Positions 35,506 to 44,395 are shown, counted from the stretch's first letter. The stretch: 49,253 nucleotides of DNA from an uncultured Bacteroidota bacterium (GCA_902514625.1 CABXRK010000010.1:1-49253); one strand, 5' to 3'. The notes: generated from the letters alone by a model not told the origin. Numbers and translations are program-made.

Positions 35506-36465
35506 GTGTCAGAGCTTAAAAGTCTGAAAATAGATAAAATTAACCTTGACTCATCTACTATAATTGATGAGATCAAGGTTACTTATCAACATTATGGAAA
35601 AAAAATTAAGTCTAATCCAGTAGTTTTGGTTATTCATCCTTTAACTGGAAATTCTAACGTTTCTGGTAAAAATGGATGGTGGAGTAAAATTATTGATTCG
35701 GGGAAGGTAATTGACACAGAAAAATATGCTGTAATTGCTTTTAATATTCCGGGAAACGGCTATGATGGAGTTTTGTTTAAGAATTATAAAGATTTTAATA
35801 CTGGAGATATTGCTAAAATTTTTTTTTATGCTCTTAGAAAACTTAAAATTAATAATTTGTATGCTGCCATTGGAGGTTCAATTGGAGCCGGAATTGTATG
35901 GGAATTAGCTGCATTATATCCAAAATTAATAAAAAATTTGATTCCCGTTGCTGGAGATTGGAAGTCAAGTGATTGGATGATAGCTAATACAACTATTCAG
36001 TCAAAAATATTGGATAATTCTTCTAATCCGATTGAAGATGCGAGAATGCATGCAATGTTATGTTATAGAACTCCAAAATCATTTAAAATAAGATTTAGCA
36101 GGTCCTTTAATAAAGAAAAAGAGATGTTTAATGTCCAATCCTGGCTAATTCATCATGGAAATAAATTAAAAGAAAGGTATGAATTGAAGGCTTATAAAAT
36201 GATGAATCATCTTCTAGGATCTATTGATGTAACTAGATATGGAAGTTCAATTGAGGAAATATTAAGTAAAATTGACTCTAAAATTCATATTATTTCAATT
36301 GATAGTGATCTTTTTTTTCCAATTGAAGAAGATTTTTTAACAATTAAAATTGCTGATTCTATTGGAGTAAAAATAGAACACAAAATTGTAGTTTCAGATT
36401 ATGGTCATGATGCATTTCTTATGGAATCGGAAAAGATCTCTAAATTGCTTAAAGATATTTTTTAA
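35506..36465 (+). CDS. MetX-like homoserine O-acyltransferase
   Basis: A 319-residue alpha/beta hydrolase of the MetX family, starting at GTG 35506. HPLTGNSNVSG (44-54) with GWW is the family's active-site entry, GGSIGAG holds nucleophile Ser125, SIDSDLFFPIEED carries the acid, and YGHDAFLME the His. MetX uses acetyl-CoA to make O-acetylhomoserine, the substrate of the MetY encoded just upstream. It is shorter than classical MetX (about 350-380), and the usual GGSMGG is GGSIGA, so acyl preference should not be assumed. It is likely under the SAM-II riboswitch through metK. Confidence 0.82.
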   Translation: MSELKSLKIDKINLDSSTIIDEIKVTYQHYGKKIKSNPVVLVIHPLTGNSNVSGKNGWWSKIIDSGKVIDTEKYAVIAFNIPGNGYDGVLFKNYKDFNTGDIAKIFFYALRKLKINNLYAAIGGSIGAGIVWELAALYPKLIKNLIPVAGDWKSSDWMIANTTIQSKILDNSSNPIEDARMHAMLCYRTPKSFKIRFSRSFNKEKEMFNVQSWLIHHGNKLKERYELKAYKMMNHLLGSIDVTRYGSSIEEILSKIDSKIHIISIDSDLFFPIEEDFLTIKIADSIGVKIEHKIVVSDYGHDAFLMESEKISKLLKDIF

Positions 36466-36473
36466 ATTTAAAT

Positions 36474-36899
36474 ATGAAAGTTTTTTTAGAAAGAATTAAT
36501 GATGATTTTGTTTTTGAGGTTAAAAATCAAAATGGACATAGTGTGATATTAGATAATATATCTAAGTTAAATGGGAAAGTAATGGGAGTTAGTCCTATGG
36601 AGTTATTACTTATGGGAGTTGCTGGATGTAGTAGTATAGATGTGGTAAGCATTCTTAAGAAGCAAAAAAAAAAGATATCTTCACTTAAGATGGAAGTTAA
36701 TGGCATAAGGGAAAAAGGAAAAATCCCTTCGTTATTTTCTCATATAAACATTCATGTTTCTATTGAGGGAAATATTTCGAAGAAGAAAGTAATACAAGCT
36801 GTTAGTTTATCTTTTGATAAATATTGTTCTGTTTCAAAGACCCTCGAATCGACCGCTAAAATTTCATATACGATAATATTAAATGGTGAAAAAATATAA
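36474..36899 (+). CDS. OsmC family protein
   Basis: A 141-residue OsmC/Ohr-family protein. The two redox cysteines are in VAGCSSIDVVSILKKQ and DKYCSVSKTLEST, at the spacing used by thiol-dependent peroxidases of this family. It is probably cytosolic and may reduce organic hydroperoxides, although many OsmC members have no proven substrate. It is the last gene of the metK-metY-metX-like run, nine bases after the previous stop, which suggests a link between sulfur amino acids and thiol redox. The promoter of the next operon begins eight bases after its stop. Confidence 0.85.
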   Translation: MKVFLERINDDFVFEVKNQNGHSVILDNISKLNGKVMGVSPMELLLMGVAGCSSIDVVSILKKQKKKISSLKMEVNGIREKGKIPSLFSHINIHVSIEGNISKKKVIQAVSLSFDKYCSVSKTLESTAKISYTIILNGEKI

Positions 36900-36906
36900 A
36901 TAAAAG

Positions 36907-36937
36907 TTTGTTTATATCATTGTCTAGGTTATTTTTG
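36907..36937 (+). promoter_or_regulatory. consensus promoter of the Phe/Tyr operon
   Basis: TTTG (36907-36910), 19 bases, then TATTTTTG (36930-36937) is a full match to the Bacteroidota promoter. Transcription would start near 36943, about a dozen bases before the leader peptide ATG. Confidence 0.8.
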
Positions 36938-36956
36938 TATTAAATTTTAATTAGAA

Positions 36957-37031
36957 ATGTTAGATTTTAACAATTATGGTTCATGTTTCTTTTACTTCTA
37001 TTATCTAGAAGTAAGAAGGACTATACTGTAA
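36957..37031 (+). CDS. Phe/Tyr leader peptide
   Basis: A 24-codon frame starting at ATG 36957 and stopping at 37029-37031. Residues 11-16 are FFYFYY, six aromatic codons in a row (36987-37004), with another Phe at position 4 and Tyr at 7. It lies between a consensus promoter and a terminator hairpin in front of genes for Phe and Tyr synthesis. That is the arrangement of an attenuator leader peptide, where a ribosome stalls if charged tRNA-Phe or tRNA-Tyr is scarce. No Shine-Dalgarno sequence is seen, as usual in this phylum. Confidence 0.88.
   Translation: MLDFNNYGSCFFYFYYLEVRRTIL
36992..37022 (+). promoter_or_regulatory. attenuator hairpin 1:2 and antiterminator strand
   Basis: TTACTTCTA (36992-37000) and TAGAAGTAA (37006-37014) form a perfect 9-bp hairpin across the aromatic control codons. 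Just after it, AGGACT (37017-37022) is exactly complementary to AGTCCT (37056-37061), the left arm of the terminator. A ribosome stalled on the Phe/Tyr codons would open the first hairpin and free AGGACT to form the antiterminator. Confidence 0.82.
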
Positions 37032-37054
37032 TTGTAATTATTATAATAATCTTT

Positions 37055-37085
37055 AAGTCCTGAATTTTATCGGGACTTTTTTTTT
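37055..37085 (+). terminator. attenuator terminator before pheA
   Basis: AGTCCTGA (37056-37063) pairs with TCGGGACT (37070-37077) over eight bases with one T-G pair and a 6-base loop. A ninth pair, A55-T78, is possible. A run of nine T (37077-37085) follows. It is a strong intrinsic terminator 25 bases before the pheA start. Its left arm is shared with the antiterminator, so the two structures exclude each other. Confidence 0.9.
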
Positions 37086-37110
37086 GGTTAAAATTTTTTT
37101 AATTTTTTTT

Positions 37111-37935
37111 ATGAAGAAAGTAATTGCTATTCAGGGGATAATTGGTTCTTTTCATCATGAGGTGGCTGTACGTTATTTCAATGAGAAGTTTTCTTTAATT
37201 GAATGTTTAACCTTTGACAAATTAGTTGAGAAGATTGTTAAGGGTGATGCTGATCAAGCTGTTATGGCTATTGAAAATTCAATTGCCGGTTCTATATTGC
37301 CAAATTATGCTTTAATAGATAAATTTGATTTACAAATTATAGGGGAGTATAATTTAAATATAAATCACAATCTGATGGCAATTTCAGGACAAGAGATATC
37401 AAATTTAAAAGAGGTTCATTCTCATCCGATGGCTTTACTTCAATGTAAAGATTTTTTTCATAATTATAACCATATTAGTTTAATTGAATCGGATGATACT
37501 GCAGAAGTTGCTAGAAGAATTTCTTCTGAAAAATTAATTAACGTTGGTGCAATAGGAAGTAAAAATGCTGCAAAATATTTTGGATTAAATATTTTGGCAA
37601 ATTCCATTCAAACAATTAAAAAGAATGTAACTAGATTTGTTATAATTCAAAAAAATAAATCTAGTATATCAAAGAATACCATTAATAAATCATCATTAAA
37701 ATTTATTTTAGACCATAAAAGAGGGAGTTTGGCTTCAGTGCTCAACACTTTTAGTGATTGTAGATTGAATTTAACTAAAATTCAATCTTTACCAATAATT
37801 GATATACCAGGTAAGTATGCTTTTTTTGTTGATTTGACTTTTGATTCTTTTCAAAATTATGAAAAGGCATGTTCAATATTAGAAATTACGGCTCAAGAAT
37901 TTAAAATTCTTGGTGAATATTTAAATAATAAATAA
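37111..37935 (+). CDS. pheA: prephenate dehydratase
   Basis: A 274-residue stand-alone prephenate dehydratase, which makes phenylpyruvate. The catalytic domain has GIIGSFHHEVA at 9-19, ENSIAGS at 55-61 and the TRF motif at 174-176. The C-terminal ACT domain (about 195-274) normally has ESRP for Phe feedback; here it is QSLP at 225-228, so allosteric control may differ. I take the ATG at 37111 rather than the in-frame TTG at 37084, which would lie inside the terminator T-run. It has no fused chorismate mutase, which is instead on the DAHP synthase (39944). Its stop overlaps the next start (TAATG). Confidence 0.93.
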   Translation: MKKVIAIQGIIGSFHHEVAVRYFNEKFSLIECLTFDKLVEKIVKGDADQAVMAIENSIAGSILPNYALIDKFDLQIIGEYNLNINHNLMAISGQEISNLKEVHSHPMALLQCKDFFHNYNHISLIESDDTAEVARRISSEKLINVGAIGSKNAAKYFGLNILANSIQTIKKNVTRFVIIQKNKSSISKNTINKSSLKFILDHKRGSLASVLNTFSDCRLNLTKIQSLPIIDIPGKYAFFVDLTFDSFQNYEKACSILEITAQEFKILGEYLNNK

Positions 37936-39083
37936 TGATTGATAAATCTAATAGATTATTATCTGTAAAAGAATATTACTTTTCCAGAAAGTTAAGAGAA
38001 GTTTCAAGGTTAATTAAATCGGGTAGACCTATAATTAACATGGGGATTGGAAGCCCTGATATTAAACCACATGAAAGTGTAATTAATGCTCTAAAAGAAA
38101 GTTTAACTTTTGAAAAAGCTCATATGTATCAGAGTTATCAAGGAATACCTGAGTTAAGAAATGCTATGAGTGATTTTTATAGAAATAAATATAATCTTAA
38201 ACTTGACCCATCTAAAGAGATTTTACCTTTGATAGGTTCAAAAGAGGGAATAATGCATATTTCTTTAGCATTTCTCAATAAAGGAGATAAAGTTTTAATT
38301 CCAAATCCAGGTTATCCAACTTATAGCTCTGTAACTAAACTGTTAGAAGCAACACCTGTTTATTATAATCTTTATTTAAGAAATAATTGGCAGCCTGATA
38401 TTAAAGAATTAAATTCTATTGATTTGGAAGGAGTTAAAATTATGTGGTTAAATTATCCACATATGCCAACTGGAGTTCAAATAAATTCAAAAATTTTGAT
38501 CAATTTAATTAATTGGGCTAGGAAGAATAAAATTCTTTTAGTGAATGATAACCCTTATAGCTTTATTTTAAATGATAATCCAAATAGTATTATGTCATTT
38601 AGTAATTCAATGGACGTACTAATGGAGTTGAATTCATTAAGTAAATCTCATAATCTTTCTGGATGGAGAATTGGTATGGTAGTAGGTAATTCAGAAAACA
38701 TTAATGCTGTTTTAAAAATAAAAAGTAATATAGACTCAGGAATGTTTTATGGAATCCAAAAGGGTGCAATTAAAGCATTAAAATTGCCAAATAAATGGTT
38801 TGATGATATTAATGAAATTTATTTTAAGAGAAGACAGTTAGTCTTTGAACTTTGTAAATTGTTAAACCTGTCTTTTGATTCTAAAAGTGTAGGTATGTTT
38901 GTTTGGGCTAAGTTATCAGGTAAATTAATTAAAGCTGAAGAATACATAGATGAACTATTAGAGAAGTTTGATATTTTCATTGCCCCTGGTACAATTTTTG
39001 GCAGTCAAGGTGAGGGTTATGTCAGATTTTCATTATGTGTTAAAGAAGAAGAAATAAGAATAGCTATTAATAGGTTAAAGTAA
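37935..39083 (+). CDS. class I/II aminotransferase, probably aromatic
   Basis: A 382-residue fold type I PLP aminotransferase. Key segments are NMGIGSPDIKPHE near the start, YQSYQGIPELRNAM, IPNPGYPTY, NDNPYSFIL with the PLP-contact Asp replaced in context by NDN, and NSLSKSHNLSGWRIG with the Schiff-base lysine. The final Arg of RFSLCV binds the substrate carboxylate. Its place between pheA and tyrA, with 1-base overlaps on both sides, argues that it makes Phe and Tyr from phenylpyruvate and hydroxyphenylpyruvate. That specificity is inference. Confidence 0.87.
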   Translation: MIDKSNRLLSVKEYYFSRKLREVSRLIKSGRPIINMGIGSPDIKPHESVINALKESLTFEKAHMYQSYQGIPELRNAMSDFYRNKYNLKLDPSKEILPLIGSKEGIMHISLAFLNKGDKVLIPNPGYPTYSSVTKLLEATPVYYNLYLRNNWQPDIKELNSIDLEGVKIMWLNYPHMPTGVQINSKILINLINWARKNKILLVNDNPYSFILNDNPNSIMSFSNSMDVLMELNSLSKSHNLSGWRIGMVVGNSENINAVLKIKSNIDSGMFYGIQKGAIKALKLPNKWFDDINEIYFKRRQLVFELCKLLNLSFDSKSVGMFVWAKLSGKLIKAEEYIDELLEKFDIFIAPGTIFGSQGEGYVRFSLCVKEEEIRIAINRLK

Positions 39084-39940
39084 TGAAATTATACATAATA
39101 GGAGTTGGTTTAATTGGAGGGTCATTTGTATTAGACTTAAAGAATTTTGGAGATTATCAGGTAATTGGAATTGATAACGATAATGAAAATTTAAAAATTG
39201 CCATAAAAAGAGGAATAATTGATAAAGTAGGTAGTCTAAATAATATTAATGAAGCAGATATTATTATTCTTAGTACTCCAGTTGATATTTCTCTTAAAAT
39301 AATTTTAAATCTTTTAGATTCAATAAATAACAGGTGTTTGATTTTTGATGTTGGGTCTACAAAGCAAACAATATGTGATTTAGTTGAAAATCATCCTAAA
39401 AGAAATCAATTTTTGGCTACTCACCCTATAGCTGGAACAGAATTTTCCGGTTCTAAAGCTGCCGTATTAGGATTGTTTAAAAATAAGATACAGATTTTAT
39501 GTGAAGTAAATAAAACCAGAAAAGATCTTTTAAATTTGGCTTTAGAAAAGTTCTCATTATTAGGAATGATTATTAGAGAAATGACTCCTAGTGAACATGA
39601 TAATCATATGGCTTATGTATCTCATCTTTCCCATATTAGTTCATTTATGTTGGGTAAGACTGTTTTAGATTTTGAGACTGCGAATAATATTTTGGATCTA
39701 GCTGGAAGTGGATTTGAATCAACAGTTAGACTTGCAAAAAGTTCATCTGAGATGTGGACACCAATTTTACTTCAGAATAAAAAAAATATCATTAAAACTT
39801 TAAATATTTATATAAGTAATCTGGAAAATTTTAAAAATTATTTGAATAACAATAATGAAAAAAATATTAGTGAAGAAATAAAATTCACAAATCAATTAAC
39901 AAATATTTTAAATGGTATAGTTAAAAATAAAAATAAATAA
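39083..39940 (+). CDS. tyrA: prephenate dehydrogenase
   Basis: A 285-residue TyrA that oxidises prephenate to hydroxyphenylpyruvate for Tyr. The NAD-binding GVGLIGGSF is at 7-15, with Asp at GIDND selecting NAD+ over NADP+. STPVDISLKII, DVGSTK, ATHPIAGTEFSGS with the catalytic His, and HLSHISSF are the family motifs. There is no C-terminal ACT domain. It overlaps the preceding gene by one base (TAATG) and ends three bases before the DAHP synthase gene. Confidence 0.92.
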   Translation: MKLYIIGVGLIGGSFVLDLKNFGDYQVIGIDNDNENLKIAIKRGIIDKVGSLNNINEADIIILSTPVDISLKIILNLLDSINNRCLIFDVGSTKQTICDLVENHPKRNQFLATHPIAGTEFSGSKAAVLGLFKNKIQILCEVNKTRKDLLNLALEKFSLLGMIIREMTPSEHDNHMAYVSHLSHISSFMLGKTVLDFETANNILDLAGSGFESTVRLAKSSSEMWTPILLQNKKNIIKTLNIYISNLENFKNYLNNNNEKNISEEIKFTNQLTNILNGIVKNKNK

Positions 39941-39943
39941 AAA

Positions 39944-41026
39944 ATGGAAAATAATGTAAACATGAGAGATTGGTTAAAAGATTTTGGTCTTTCTCATCCT
40001 CTTGTAATCGGAGGGCCTTGCAGTGCTGAAACTGAAGAGCAAGTTTTAAAAATAGCTCATGAATTGAAAGATAGTGATGTAAGTATTTATAGGGCAGGTA
40101 TTTGGAAGCCAAGAACTAGACCAGGCATGTTTGAAGGTGTTGGATCAATTGGGTTAAAGTGGATGCAAAAAGTCAAAGAAGAAACAGGACTTTTAATTGC
40201 TACTGAAGTAGCTAATGCAGCTCATGTTAAATTAGCTTTGGATCATGATATTGATGTTTTATGGATAGGAGCCAGATCAACAGTAAGTCCATTTATAATT
40301 CAGGAAATTGCCGAAGCTCTAGAGGGAACTGAAAAAATTGTCTTAATTAAAAATCCCGTTAATCCAGATTTGTCTTTATGGTTAGGTGGGGTTGAAAGAA
40401 TATATAAGTCTAACATTAATAAAATAGGATTAATTCATCGAGGATTTTCTACATATGAAAAAACTAAATATAGAAATATTCCTGAATGGCAAATAGCTAT
40501 TGAAGTTCAAAATAAATTCCCTGATATTCCTATGATTTGTGATCCTTCTCATATTGGAGGTCGAAGAGATTTAATTTTTGATATTTCTCAAACAGCATTA
40601 GATTTAAACTTTGATGGTTTAATGATTGAGTCTCATCATAATCCTGACAAAGCTTGGAGTGACGCAAACCAGCAAGTGACTCCAAAAAGATTAATAGAAA
40701 TAATGAAAGAATTGAAAATAAGAAAAGAGACTAATCAAGAAGAAGATTACAAAAATAAAATTGATAATTTCAGAACACAAATTGATCTTATTGATTATTC
40801 TTTGCTGGATTCTTTGGGAAAGAGAATGAAAATTTCTGAGGAAATAGGGAATCTTAAAAAATCTAAAAATGTCGCTGTTCTTCAGAGTAAGAGATGGAAA
40901 AAAATCATTCAAAAAATGATTTTAGAAGGTAAAGAAAAAGGCTTAACGGAAGAATTTATTTTGAGGATTTTTAAAGCTATTCATCAAGAATCAATTAATC
41001 ATCAAGAAAAAGTAATTAATTCATAG
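39944..41026 (+). CDS. DAHP synthase / chorismate mutase fusion
   Basis: A 360-residue fusion covering the first step of aromatic synthesis and the branch to prephenate. Residues 1-260 are a type I-beta (KDSA-like) DAHP synthase: VIGGPCSAET near the start, RAGIWKPRTRPGMFEGVG, CDPSHIGG and MIESHHNPDKAWSDANQQ. Residues about 270-355 are an AroQ-type chorismate mutase helical bundle (FRTQIDLIDYSLLDSLGKRMKI). In related fusions the mutase domain makes the synthase sensitive to prephenate or chorismate. With pheA and tyrA it closes a complete Phe/Tyr branch under one attenuator. Confidence 0.93.
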   Translation: MENNVNMRDWLKDFGLSHPLVIGGPCSAETEEQVLKIAHELKDSDVSIYRAGIWKPRTRPGMFEGVGSIGLKWMQKVKEETGLLIATEVANAAHVKLALDHDIDVLWIGARSTVSPFIIQEIAEALEGTEKIVLIKNPVNPDLSLWLGGVERIYKSNINKIGLIHRGFSTYEKTKYRNIPEWQIAIEVQNKFPDIPMICDPSHIGGRRDLIFDISQTALDLNFDGLMIESHHNPDKAWSDANQQVTPKRLIEIMKELKIRKETNQEEDYKNKIDNFRTQIDLIDYSLLDSLGKRMKISEEIGNLKKSKNVAVLQSKRWKKIIQKMILEGKEKGLTEEFILRIFKAIHQESINHQEKVINS

Positions 41027-41047
41027 ATAATGCAGTGGTAAATTATT

Positions 41048-42232
41048 TTATAACACAGCCTTTTTAATTCTTTCTGCAGCTTTTTTAATTTCTTCAACTG
41101 AAGCAGCATAAGAAATCCTTATACAATTTTTGTTCCCAAATGCTTCTCCACTAACAGTTGCAACGTGTGCTTTTTCCAGAAGAAATAATGAAAAGTCATT
41201 AGCATCATTAATTTTTTTTCCTTTGATACTTTTACCAAAGTATTCAGAAATATTAGGAAAAATATAAAATGCCCCTTTAGGAATATTTACTTGAAAGCCT
41301 TTAATTTTTGAAAATAATTTAATGATTAAATTTCTTCTATTTTTAAATTCAGAAATCATGTATTCTATTTCTTGAATAGGAGCATTAAGTGCACTTATTG
41401 TTGCTCTTTGAGCAATGCAATTTGCTCCACTTGTAGTTTGACCTTGCAATTTATTACAAGCTTTTGCTATCCATTCCTCTGCTCCAATATAGCCTATTCT
41501 CCATCCAGTCATTGCAAATGCTTTCGCAACCCCATTAATGGTAATAGTTCTATTATATAACTCTTTGATTGAAGCAAAACTAAAAATAGGATTACCATAA
41601 TTTATGTGTTCATATATTTCATCAGAAATTATATATATATAAGGATATTTTTTTAAAATTTCACCTAGGGCTCTGTACTCATTTTCTGAATATACTATTC
41701 CACTAGGGTTATTAGGTGAATTGAAGATTATCAGTTTTGTTTTTGGAGTTATTGCTTTCTCCAAGTCTTTAGGTGTAATTTTAAAATTATTTTTTATAGA
41801 AGTCGGTATAACTACAGGTTTTGCTTCAGCTAATTTAGAAATAGCTGAATAGCTCACCCAATATGGAGCAGGAAGAATAACTTCGTCATCTGGATTAAGT
41901 AAAACCATGCAAACATTAGCAATAGATTGTTTAGCTCCAGTAGAGACAACAATTTGTGAAGGAGAATAAATGAGATTATTATCCCTTTTAAATTTTTTTG
42001 ATATGGCTTTTTTAAGTTCTAAATATCCATCTACAGGTGTGTATGAATTATAGTTATCATTTACAGCTTTTATAGCGGCTTTTTTAATAAATTCTGGTGT
42101 ATTGAAATCAGGTTCACCAAGACTTAAACTAATTATGTCGATTCCCTTATTTTTAAGTTCTCTTGCTTTAGAAGCCATTGAAAGAGTTGCTGATATAGGA
42201 AGATTATTTATTCGATTTGAAATTGGATTCAT
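41048..42232 (-). CDS. aspartate-type aminotransferase
   Basis: A 394-residue class I aminotransferase of the prokaryotic aspartate/prephenate aminotransferase (AspC 1-beta) group. Markers are SLSLGEPDFNTPE, YTPVDGYLELKKAI, LPAPYWVSY, NSPNNPSGIVY, SDEIYEH and NGVAKAFAMTGWRIGY with the PLP lysine, and IRISYAAS with the carboxylate-binding Arg. It probably interconverts aspartate and oxaloacetate, possibly with aromatic side activity. It is convergent with the Phe/Tyr operon and separate from it. Confidence 0.9.
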   Translation of the reverse strand: MNPISNRINNLPISATLSMASKARELKNKGIDIISLSLGEPDFNTPEFIKKAAIKAVNDNYNSYTPVDGYLELKKAISKKFKRDNNLIYSPSQIVVSTGAKQSIANVCMVLLNPDDEVILPAPYWVSYSAISKLAEAKPVVIPTSIKNNFKITPKDLEKAITPKTKLIIFNSPNNPSGIVYSENEYRALGEILKKYPYIYIISDEIYEHINYGNPIFSFASIKELYNRTITINGVAKAFAMTGWRIGYIGAEEWIAKACNKLQGQTTSGANCIAQRATISALNAPIQEIEYMISEFKNRRNLIIKLFSKIKGFQVNIPKGAFYIFPNISEYFGKSIKGKKINDANDFSLFLLEKAHVATVSGEAFGNKNCIRISYAASVEEIKKAAERIKKAVL

Positions 42233-42360
42233 TTTTTAAACTAATTAGATTATTATATTTAATAACATTATAAAATGCGAAAATAATGTACTTGATTTAT
42301 ATTTAATAAAATTTTCTAGTTAATTTTAATAATTTTATTAAAAGAATAAAAACAGTATTA

Positions 42361-42978
42361 TTGCAAATTGTAAAACAATATTTCAACGATCTTTCTGAAA
42401 TTCAATTAAGGCAACTTGAATCCCTTGAATCAATTTATTCATTCTGGAATTCAAAGATTAATTTAATTTCAAGAAATGATATAAAGTATTTTTATAAAAA
42501 ACATGTTCTTCACTCACTTTCAATTGCTAAGGTTATTAAATTTAAAAAGAACAGCAATGTCTTAGATGTTGGAACTGGAGGAGGCTTTCCTGGCGTTCCA
42601 TTAGCAATAATTTTTCCTCAAACAAAATTTTATCTTATAGACAGTATTGGAAAAAAAACCAAAGTAGTAAAAAACATTATAAATTCTATTAATCTAACTA
42701 ATGTTGAGGTTCATAACATCAATGTAAAGAATTTTAAAAATAAAGTTGATTTTGTTGTGAGTAGGGCTGTAACTGCAATGGATAATTTTGTCCCTTTAGT
42801 TAGAAATAATATTGGACCAATTAATAATCATAAGATTAAAAATGGAATTTTATATTTAAAAGGTGGAAATCTAAGAGATGAACTAAAGAATTTTAAAAAT
42901 GCAAAGCAATATAAGATTGTTAGATTTTTTAATGATCCATTTTTTGAGTCAAAAAAAGTTGTTTACCTCCCTTTATAA
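42361..42978 (+). CDS. rsmG: 16S rRNA (guanine-527-N7)-methyltransferase
   Basis: RsmG methylates N7 of G527 in 16S rRNA using SAM. The 205-residue protein has SFWNSKINLISRNDI in the N-terminal helical part, motif I LDVGTGGGFPGVPLAI, YLIDSIGKKTKVV, and VVSRAVTAMDNFVPL. The start is TTG at 42361; no ATG fits, and the frame from TTG gives the expected opening QIVKQYFNDLSE. It is convergent with the T9SS plug gene, with no bases between the stops. Confidence 0.92.
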   Translation: MQIVKQYFNDLSEIQLRQLESLESIYSFWNSKINLISRNDIKYFYKKHVLHSLSIAKVIKFKKNSNVLDVGTGGGFPGVPLAIIFPQTKFYLIDSIGKKTKVVKNIINSINLTNVEVHNINVKNFKNKVDFVVSRAVTAMDNFVPLVRNNIGPINNHKIKNGILYLKGGNLRDELKNFKNAKQYKIVRFFNDPFFESKKVVYLPL

Positions 42979-44250
42979 TTATTTTAAAAAAATGCTAGAA
43001 TTATTTAGATTAAATGAACTTACAACACCAAATCCAATCAAAGATTCATAAATAGAGCCTTTAGGTCTATAATAAACAAATATTTGATATTTATTTTCAG
43101 TTTTATAATGAGAACCACTAATAGCATTTTTTAATAATTTCTCTGAAGTTTTACTAACGTATTTATAATTGTAAAATCCTTGTTTTAAAATTATTGAAGT
43201 TTCATAAACTTCAAGACTAGGATTAAAAGTCATTAAATTCTCATTAGATAATAGATAGTTATTAAATTTTCCATAAACATATATTTCTTCGTTTCTTCTA
43301 ATTTCACTTTTAGCAAGACTGAAATGTACTTTTGAATAATCTGATTCAATTTTTTCATTGTTTCCTGAGATTGTAGAGATTTTAAAATCACCGTTTATGT
43401 CTTGGTTGTAATTATATGGATATGAATTTCGTTCTATATTAGTATACAAGTAAGTTTGATACAGATCTTCGTTACTCACATAACTAATATTTTGAGATTC
43501 AGCTAAAATATTTTTTGTGTCAAAAAAATAATATTCATTTCCCCCTTCAAATTGCAAGGGTATGTCATATCTGTATTGTAACTCTTTATTAATTATATAT
43601 TGGGGTTTCAATTTGTTAATAACTATGTCCCATTGATAATTTTGAATAATTACAACACTAATTTCATTTAATGGGTTTTCAATTGAAATGTCTAATGGTT
43701 TAATAGTAAATTGAATACTTTGATGAGATTTAAATCTTTTAAGATCTCTACTAGATGAGACAGTTGCATTAACTATAGTATTATTATCGTAAACCAAAAA
43801 TTTTCTTTCAAAAATTAAATTATCATTTTGATCATAAATTCCAATTTTATAATTACCGCTTTTTAAAAATCTAGTTTTTTCATTTGGAAATTTTATTTCA
43901 TAATGTGAATAGATTTGCTTAGTACCAAAAGAACTTGTAATGTCGGTAATTCTTTGATTGTCAAATCCATCAATAAACTCATTTTTAAAAAGTTTCGAGG
44001 GGATCCAATTGTTATCATAGTAAGAGAATTTATAATAGTAATTCTCATCGGAGCCTCTAAGGTCATCAAAGGATAATATTAGAGGTTCATTTATCGTTAT
44101 AATAGGAAATTGATGTGATTCATTTAATCCTTTAAAAATTATTGTTTTAATATATCCTGGAGGAACAATTTCATTTATTAATTGAGAAAATGAAATTTTT
44201 TGAAAGAATAAAAATAGCGTAAGAAAGATTAATATTTTTTTAAAATTCAT
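42979..44250 (-). CDS. type IX secretion system plug protein (DUF5103)
   Basis: A 423-residue exported protein with a Sec signal (cleavage likely after ISFSQ). The mature part starts EIVPPGYIKTIIFKG and has FDDLRGSDENYYYKFSYYDNNW, LKSGNYKIGIYDQ and a C-terminal domain with FYNYKYVS. These match DUF5103, the family named type IX secretion plug protein because a member plugs the SprA outer-membrane pore. I choose the ATG at 44250, which gives a compact signal peptide; an ATG at 44274 is in frame. Its presence shows that the organism uses T9SS, which is restricted to Bacteroidota. Confidence 0.85.
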   Translation of the reverse strand: MNFKKILIFLTLFLFFQKISFSQLINEIVPPGYIKTIIFKGLNESHQFPIITINEPLILSFDDLRGSDENYYYKFSYYDNNWIPSKLFKNEFIDGFDNQRITDITSSFGTKQIYSHYEIKFPNEKTRFLKSGNYKIGIYDQNDNLIFERKFLVYDNNTIVNATVSSSRDLKRFKSHQSIQFTIKPLDISIENPLNEISVVIIQNYQWDIVINKLKPQYIINKELQYRYDIPLQFEGGNEYYFFDTKNILAESQNISYVSNEDLYQTYLYTNIERNSYPYNYNQDINGDFKISTISGNNEKIESDYSKVHFSLAKSEIRRNEEIYVYGKFNNYLLSNENLMTFNPSLEVYETSIILKQGFYNYKYVSKTSEKLLKNAISGSHYKTENKYQIFVYYRPKGSIYESLIGFGVVSSFNLNNSSIFLK

Positions 44251-44343
44251 ATAATAAAGATAATTATATTTCATATTTTCTGGAATTTCACTTTAATTTT
44301 TATTTAGAATGAAAATAAAAATAAAAAAACTCTTAATTCCTCT

Positions 44344-44373
44344 TTTGCTTATAGGCATTAATTATTAAATTTG
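44344..44373 (+). promoter_or_regulatory. consensus promoter of the nqr operon
   Basis: TTTG (44344-44347), 18 bases, then TAAATTTG (44366-44373) is a full match to the Bacteroidota promoter, 22 bases before the nqrA start. Confidence 0.8.
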
Positions 44374-44395
44374 CTAGACTTTTATTTATAAATTA

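Noticed and set aside
36975-37008. Alternative leader frame from the ATG at 36976
   Set aside because: It would encode about ten residues with a single Phe and no Tyr. The frame from 36957 has the aromatic run and stops at the expected place between hairpins.
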